A stretch of DNA of 9,217 nt, taken from positions 1 through 9,217 of the forward strand of contig JAGPDJ010000033.1 of the NCBI GenBank assembly GCA_018057635.1, written 5' to 3'. Below are positions 5,610 through 9,217 of this stretch, piece after piece (positions within the stretch are counted from its first letter, which is position 1; every line of letters starts with the position of its first letter). This DNA comes from Ferruginibacter sp. Its GTDB lineage: Bacteria > Bacteroidota > Bacteroidia > Chitinophagales > Chitinophagaceae. The position numbers and the translations under genes were made by a program. A model generated the notes under the pieces. It did not search any database and was not told where the DNA came from. It saw nothing but the letters and a program-made list of their open reading frames with translations.

Positions 5610-8600
5610 TTAATAAATATATTCTGATACAGAATTATTATCTATGATTTTAGGTTCGTTAATTGTTACTTTTTTTCTTGCCAATTTTTCCTTTAACCTG
5701 TCTACGGCATAATAAACCATGGGAACCAGGTACACGGTCAGTATCAACGAAGAAACCAATCCTCCAATTATTACCCAGGCAAGCCCGTTCTTCCATTCAC
5801 TGGCTGTTCCTTTTGCCAGTGCAATTGGTAGCATACCGAATACCATTGCCAATGTGGTCATTAATATTGGCCGCATACGTTCTTTACCGGCTTTAATCAA
5901 TGCATCTTTATAATACATGCCCTGTGCTTTTAACTGATTGGTAAAATCAACAATTAAAATAGCATTCTTTACCACCAACCCCATCAGCATGATCAAACCA
6001 AGCAGGGCAAATAAACTTAAATTACTTAATGCTAAATTCAAAGCAAGAAAAGCTCCAATGGTTGCTACCAAAATGGAAAACAAAGCAACAAAGGGGTACA
6101 CAAAATTGTCGTACAATGCAACCATAATTAAATAAATCAACAAAAAGGAAATCATTAAAACAGAACCTAATGCACCAAAACTATCGTTCTGTCTTTTTAT
6201 ATCGCTTCCCCATGTCATGTCTATTCCTTCTGCTAACGGATTTTTTTTGAGATAAGCTACCACTTCATCTGCCACGGTTCCTGATGGACGACCCAAAGCA
6301 TCGGCAGTAAGTGTTATAGCAGGCTGGCGGTCTTTTCTTTCTAACAGCGAAGGCGAATTATCTCTCTCTACATTTGCAAACTGCGAAACTTCTATTGGCA
6401 AACCCATCGGATTTACAATAGATAATCGTTTTACATCATCATAATTTTTTCGTTCAAATTCATCCAGCCAAATTCTTACAGGAAACTCTGTTCCGTTTTC
6501 TGTAAGCGTTGCGTCATTATTTCCTGTAAAGGCTGTTCTTAAATTTATTCCTACATAAGCAGTTGTTAACCCCAATCGTTGCATCTTATCTTTGTCGGGA
6601 ATTATTTTGTATTCAGGGCTTCCGGCTTCTACTGATAACCGGACATTATCAGCGCCAGGTATTTTTTCTACAATTGATTTTAATTCATTTCCCGATTTCA
6701 TTACCAAATCCAGATTATTACCACTCAAAGTAATTTCAATGGGTGCAGAACGTGGAATTAATCCCAATGCCGCCATCGAATAATTTATGGCAGGGTACTT
6801 CAATTTTAAATCTTCCCGAAGTATTTTCATAAACTCTTCGGTAGCCAAATTATTGAGTTCTTTTTTTGATTTTAATTGAATGGTAAATTCAGTTTTATTT
6901 GCCGAGCCTACACCTAAACTTCCTATTCCTGTACTCGGCCCACCTATATTACTGAATACTGTTGCCACTTCTTTTTGTTGCAGAATGTAGGTTTCTACCT
7001 GCTGCGCTACTAAATTATTTTGTTGAATTGAAGTTGACTTATCAAATTCTAAAGCCATGCGAAACTTGCCCTGGTCGCCGGTTGAAATAAGTTCTTTCCC
7101 AATGATTCCCTGCTTCATGATTCCCAGCGTCATTGCAAAAAGCAGCACAACGATTCCTGTAAAAATTAATTTATGGCTTAAAACCCATTCCAGTTGTTTG
7201 CCATACCAGTTGATGAATTTATCTAACTGATGTTCGAACCAAAGCAGGAAGCGATTGAAAAAATTAGTAGGTTGCAAATCTTCTTTCTTGCCAATTCGGG
7301 AAGCTAACCATGGTGTAAGTGTAAAGCCTACCAGCAAACTGGTGAGTGTAGATGTAACTACCACTACCGAAAATTGTTTAAGCATATCAGCTACAAAAAC
7401 CTGCAAAAAAAGGATTGGTAAAAACACCACCACATCTACCAATGTGATGGACAAAGCAGCAAAACCTATTTCCATACGGCCATCCATTGCAGCAACCTTT
7501 TTTTCCTTTCCCTTGTCTAAATGCTTTTGAATATTTTCCAAAACCACCACAGCATCATCTACCAGGATACCAATGATCAATGACATAGCAAGCAAGGTCA
7601 TTAGATTTAATGTATAACCTAATAGCCACATCACGGCAAAGGCAGTAACTAAGGATGTTGGAATAGCAACGATTACAATTAATGAATTTCTAAAACTCCG
7701 CAGAAATAAAAGCATTACCAATGAAACCAATAGTACAGCCAATATCAAATCAAATACAACAGAATTAACAGCAGCAATTGTATTATCAGTACTGTCGTCT
7801 GCAACAATAAATCTTACTCCTGCATGCGTATTTTGCGCTTCAATAGCTTTGAATTTATTACGAACCAATTTTGAAACATCAACAGCATTGGCATCGCCCT
7901 GCTTTTTCAACATGAGTCCAATACCATTTTTACCATTGTACCGGCTGATGGAAGTTGTTTCTTTAATTCCATCGGTTACAATAGCAACATCTTTTAAATA
8001 CACCGGACTACCGGGAACAGGCATTGCCACCTGCACATTTTTTATATCTTCTATTGTTGTAAATTTTCCTGTAAGCCTCACCGAACTGCTTTCTTTGTCT
8101 GTCTGCACTTTACCGGCTGGTAAATCTAGCCCTGAGCGGTTAACAGCATCCACCAACTGTGAAAGCGATAGTTTAAACAGTTTCAATTTTTCCTTGTTTA
8201 CTTTAACCTGTACTTCCCTTTCTTCACCACCTAAAATAGTAATCTCTGCCACACCTTTCAACTGTTGTATTTGCGGCAAGTATTCATCTTTCATTTTTTG
8301 ATAAAATGCAGTAGCAGGCAAATTGCTTGTTGCACTGATAGACATTATCGGTAAATCATTAGGCGACACCTTGCTCATTACCGGGCTTAAAATATCTACC
8401 GGTAAATCTTTGCGGATATTGTCAATGTAACGCTGTGCATCCTGCATTGCCTTATCCAGGTTGGTACCGTATTTAAGGTTAGCAATAATGATAGAAGCGT
8501 TGGGTAAAGATTTTGTAACCAAATAATCAACCCCTTCCATATTAGATAAAGCATCTTCAATTTTCCTGGAAACGGATGTTTCCACTTCACCCGGCTCTGC

Positions 8601-8759
8601 ACCGGGATATGCCGTTTTAATAACCACAACAGGTTGATTAAAATCGGGCATCAGTTCATAACTCAGATTTTTATATCCAATAAACCCTAATAAAGCAAGC
8701 ATACTGAAAAGTACAATGATCAGCGATGGCCGTTTAATTGATATCTCTGTTATATTCAT
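5610..8759 (-). CDS. RND efflux pump inner-membrane permease, HAE-1 type, 1049 aa
   Basis: This is the proton-driven inner-membrane subunit of a tripartite RND pump (AcrB/MexB/MdtB superfamily), of full length. The N-terminal helix MNITEISIKRPSLIIVLF is typical, followed by the first periplasmic porter domain (about 30-330), the TM2-TM6 block (about 333-490), a second porter domain (about 555-855) and the last helices (about 863-1020). TM4 carries IIGILVDDAVVVLEN (395-409) with the Asp401-Asp402 pair, and TM10 carries GLVVKNAILIVDF (927-939) with Lys931, matching the AcrB proton relay Asp407/Asp408/Lys940. CzcA-type metal exporters have a single Asp in a DFGxIVDGA context, so drugs, amphiphiles or lipid-like compounds are likelier substrates than metal ions. 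The gene starts 11 bp after the adaptor stop, with a GGCGG ribosome-site-like sequence before the ATG, so the two are an operon. The substrate cannot be read from sequence. Confidence 0.96.
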   Translation of the reverse strand: MNITEISIKRPSLIIVLFSMLALLGFIGYKNLSYELMPDFNQPVVVIKTAYPGAEPGEVETSVSRKIEDALSNMEGVDYLVTKSLPNASIIIANLKYGTNLDKAMQDAQRYIDNIRKDLPVDILSPVMSKVSPNDLPIMSISATSNLPATAFYQKMKDEYLPQIQQLKGVAEITILGGEEREVQVKVNKEKLKLFKLSLSQLVDAVNRSGLDLPAGKVQTDKESSSVRLTGKFTTIEDIKNVQVAMPVPGSPVYLKDVAIVTDGIKETTSISRYNGKNGIGLMLKKQGDANAVDVSKLVRNKFKAIEAQNTHAGVRFIVADDSTDNTIAAVNSVVFDLILAVLLVSLVMLLFLRSFRNSLIVIVAIPTSLVTAFAVMWLLGYTLNLMTLLAMSLIIGILVDDAVVVLENIQKHLDKGKEKKVAAMDGRMEIGFAALSITLVDVVVFLPILFLQVFVADMLKQFSVVVVTSTLTSLLVGFTLTPWLASRIGKKEDLQPTNFFNRFLLWFEHQLDKFINWYGKQLEWVLSHKLIFTGIVVLLFAMTLGIMKQGIIGKELISTGDQGKFRMALEFDKSTSIQQNNLVAQQVETYILQQKEVATVFSNIGGPSTGIGSLGVGSANKTEFTIQLKSKKELNNLATEEFMKILREDLKLKYPAINYSMAALGLIPRSAPIEITLSGNNLDLVMKSGNELKSIVEKIPGADNVRLSVEAGSPEYKIIPDKDKMQRLGLTTAYVGINLRTAFTGNNDATLTENGTEFPVRIWLDEFERKNYDDVKRLSIVNPMGLPIEVSQFANVERDNSPSLLERKDRQPAITLTADALGRPSGTVADEVVAYLKKNPLAEGIDMTWGSDIKRQNDSFGALGSVLMISFLLIYLIMVALYDNFVYPFVALFSILVATIGAFLALNLALSNLSLFALLGLIMLMGLVVKNAILIVDFTNQLKAQGMYYKDALIKAGKERMRPILMTTLAMVFGMLPIALAKGTASEWKNGLAWVIIGGLVSSLILTVYLVPMVYYAVDRLKEKLARKKVTINEPKIIDNNSVSEYIY

Positions 8760-8770
8760 AATCCGCCGTT

Positions 8771-9217
8771 TTAATTAATGATAACATTAGCACTGTCAAA
8801 CAGATTTATAAATCCATTTGTTATTAAAGTATCATCCTTGATTAATCCATCCGATACAAACACTTTGTCTTTACTTTTTGAATAAATAGTAATATTTTGC
8901 AAAATTGCTTTTCCATTTTTTACTAAATAAACGCGGGGTGTATTTTCGGATCCAACAATTGCAGTTGCAGGAATAGTTATACCAATGGGCCTGGCATCGT
9001 TTTGTATCCCGGTTTCCGCGGAGATCAATTTTCCAAACATACCCGCTTTGATGGACAGGCCCGGTATGTTGGCAACTGTGAACTGAACAGGGTATGCATT
9101 ACCGTTATTTGATTTGCTTCCTATTAAAGTTGTTTTTCCGGTTAACTTAATTTCCGGTTGTACATCTGCAATTATTTCATAAGTATTTTCATAATTAAAC
9201 CTGCTTAAATCACTTTC
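8771..9217 (-). CDS. RND periplasmic adaptor (membrane fusion protein), C-terminal 148 residues, cut by window edge
   Basis: The frame is open from the window end (ESDLSRFNYENTYEIIADV) to a TAA at 8773-8771, so the first in-window ATG (9040) is internal and the true start lies beyond the window. The visible part covers the end of the beta-barrel domain, with IKLTGKTTLIG, YPVQFTVANIPGLSIKAGMFGKL (adaptor signature around the '.L..GM.G.v' turn), and the membrane-proximal domain with ITIPATAIVGSENTPRVYLV and DGLIKDDTLITNGF, matching the '.iP..av......vyvv' and 'GL..Gd.vi..G' elements of the HlyD/AcrA family. The lipoyl and hairpin domains are outside the window. The protein bridges the permease encoded next to it with an outer-membrane channel. 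The family call is firm; the substrate is unknown. Confidence 0.9.
   Translation of the reverse strand, partial: ESDLSRFNYENTYEIIADVQPEIKLTGKTTLIGSKSNNGNAYPVQFTVANIPGLSIKAGMFGKLISAETGIQNDARPIGITIPATAIVGSENTPRVYLVKNGKAILQNITIYSKSKDKVFVSDGLIKDDTLITNGFINLFDSANVIIN

Noticed and set aside
5590..5610. TACTTTTC as a -7 promoter element for the sigma gene
   Set aside because: It differs from TAnnTTTG at the final base and has no TTG at suitable spacing upstream.
7849..8301. 150-aa plus-strand reading frame antisense to the RND permease
   Set aside because: The longest opposite-strand frame here, but the minus strand codes for the conserved first porter domain, and the product is Ser/Thr/Phe-rich as expected from an antisense frame.
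5610..8759. Reading the permease as a CzcA/CusA heavy-metal exporter because of the neighbouring Spy-like sensor
   Set aside because: TM4 has the Asp-Asp pair (GILVDDAVVV) and TM10 the Lys of HAE-1 pumps, unlike the single-Asp DFGxIVDGA motif of metal exporters.
1..9217. CRISPR array, insertion sequence ends, tRNA genes or phage genes
   Set aside because: No regularly spaced direct repeats, transposase-like frames, terminal inverted repeats or tRNA-like sequences were seen on either strand.

Overview
The window reads as a low-to-moderate GC chromosome segment from a Bacteroidota bacterium, probably of the Chitinophagaceae or a relative (inference). The clues are lipoproteins of the 'SCSKDD' type, A-rich leaders in place of Shine-Dalgarno sites at most genes, a FeoB gate domain with a long lysine- and asparagine-rich periplasmic insertion, and a compact ECF sigma/anti-sigma operon. 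I see no mobile elements, CRISPR arrays, tRNA genes or rRNA genes.

Layout. (1) Positions 1-1382, plus strand: the C-terminal membrane half of the ferrous-iron transporter FeoB, whose GTPase half lies before the window. (2) Positions 1383-1515: a short convergent intergenic stretch with AT-rich inverted repeats. (3) Positions 1516-2664, minus strand: a 382-residue lipoprotein of unknown function. Its start is fixed by a consensus Shine-Dalgarno site and differs from the longer TTG-initiated reading. (4) Positions 2665-3047: a 383-bp gap holding a well-formed minus-strand terminator and a possible 20-codon gene remnant. (5) Positions 3048-5508, minus strand: five tightly packed genes. In transcription order they are an ECF sigma factor, a short one-helix membrane protein (probable anti-sigma factor), a membrane-anchored Spy/CpxP-like periplasmic protein, a 91-residue secreted Asp/Cys/Arg-rich protein, and a DUF2202 ferritin-like lipoprotein. 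(6) Positions 5610-8759, minus strand: a complete RND efflux permease of the HAE-1 (drug/amphiphile) type. (7) Positions 8771-9217, minus strand: the C-terminal part of its periplasmic adaptor, running off the window.

How they may work together. Adaptor and permease are two parts of a tripartite pump; an outer-membrane channel gene is not in the window and may lie upstream. The five-gene block looks like a self-contained envelope stress or metal response unit. The sigma factor would be held by the membrane anti-sigma factor, the Spy-like protein would sense or buffer the periplasmic signal, and the two exported proteins would be effectors. This resembles the CnrY-CnrX-CnrH logic of metal-resistance systems, but the gene order differs and the neighbouring pump has the proton-relay residues of drug exporters, not of CzcA-type metal exporters. 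The most noteworthy feature is this operon, especially its two poorly characterised exported products.
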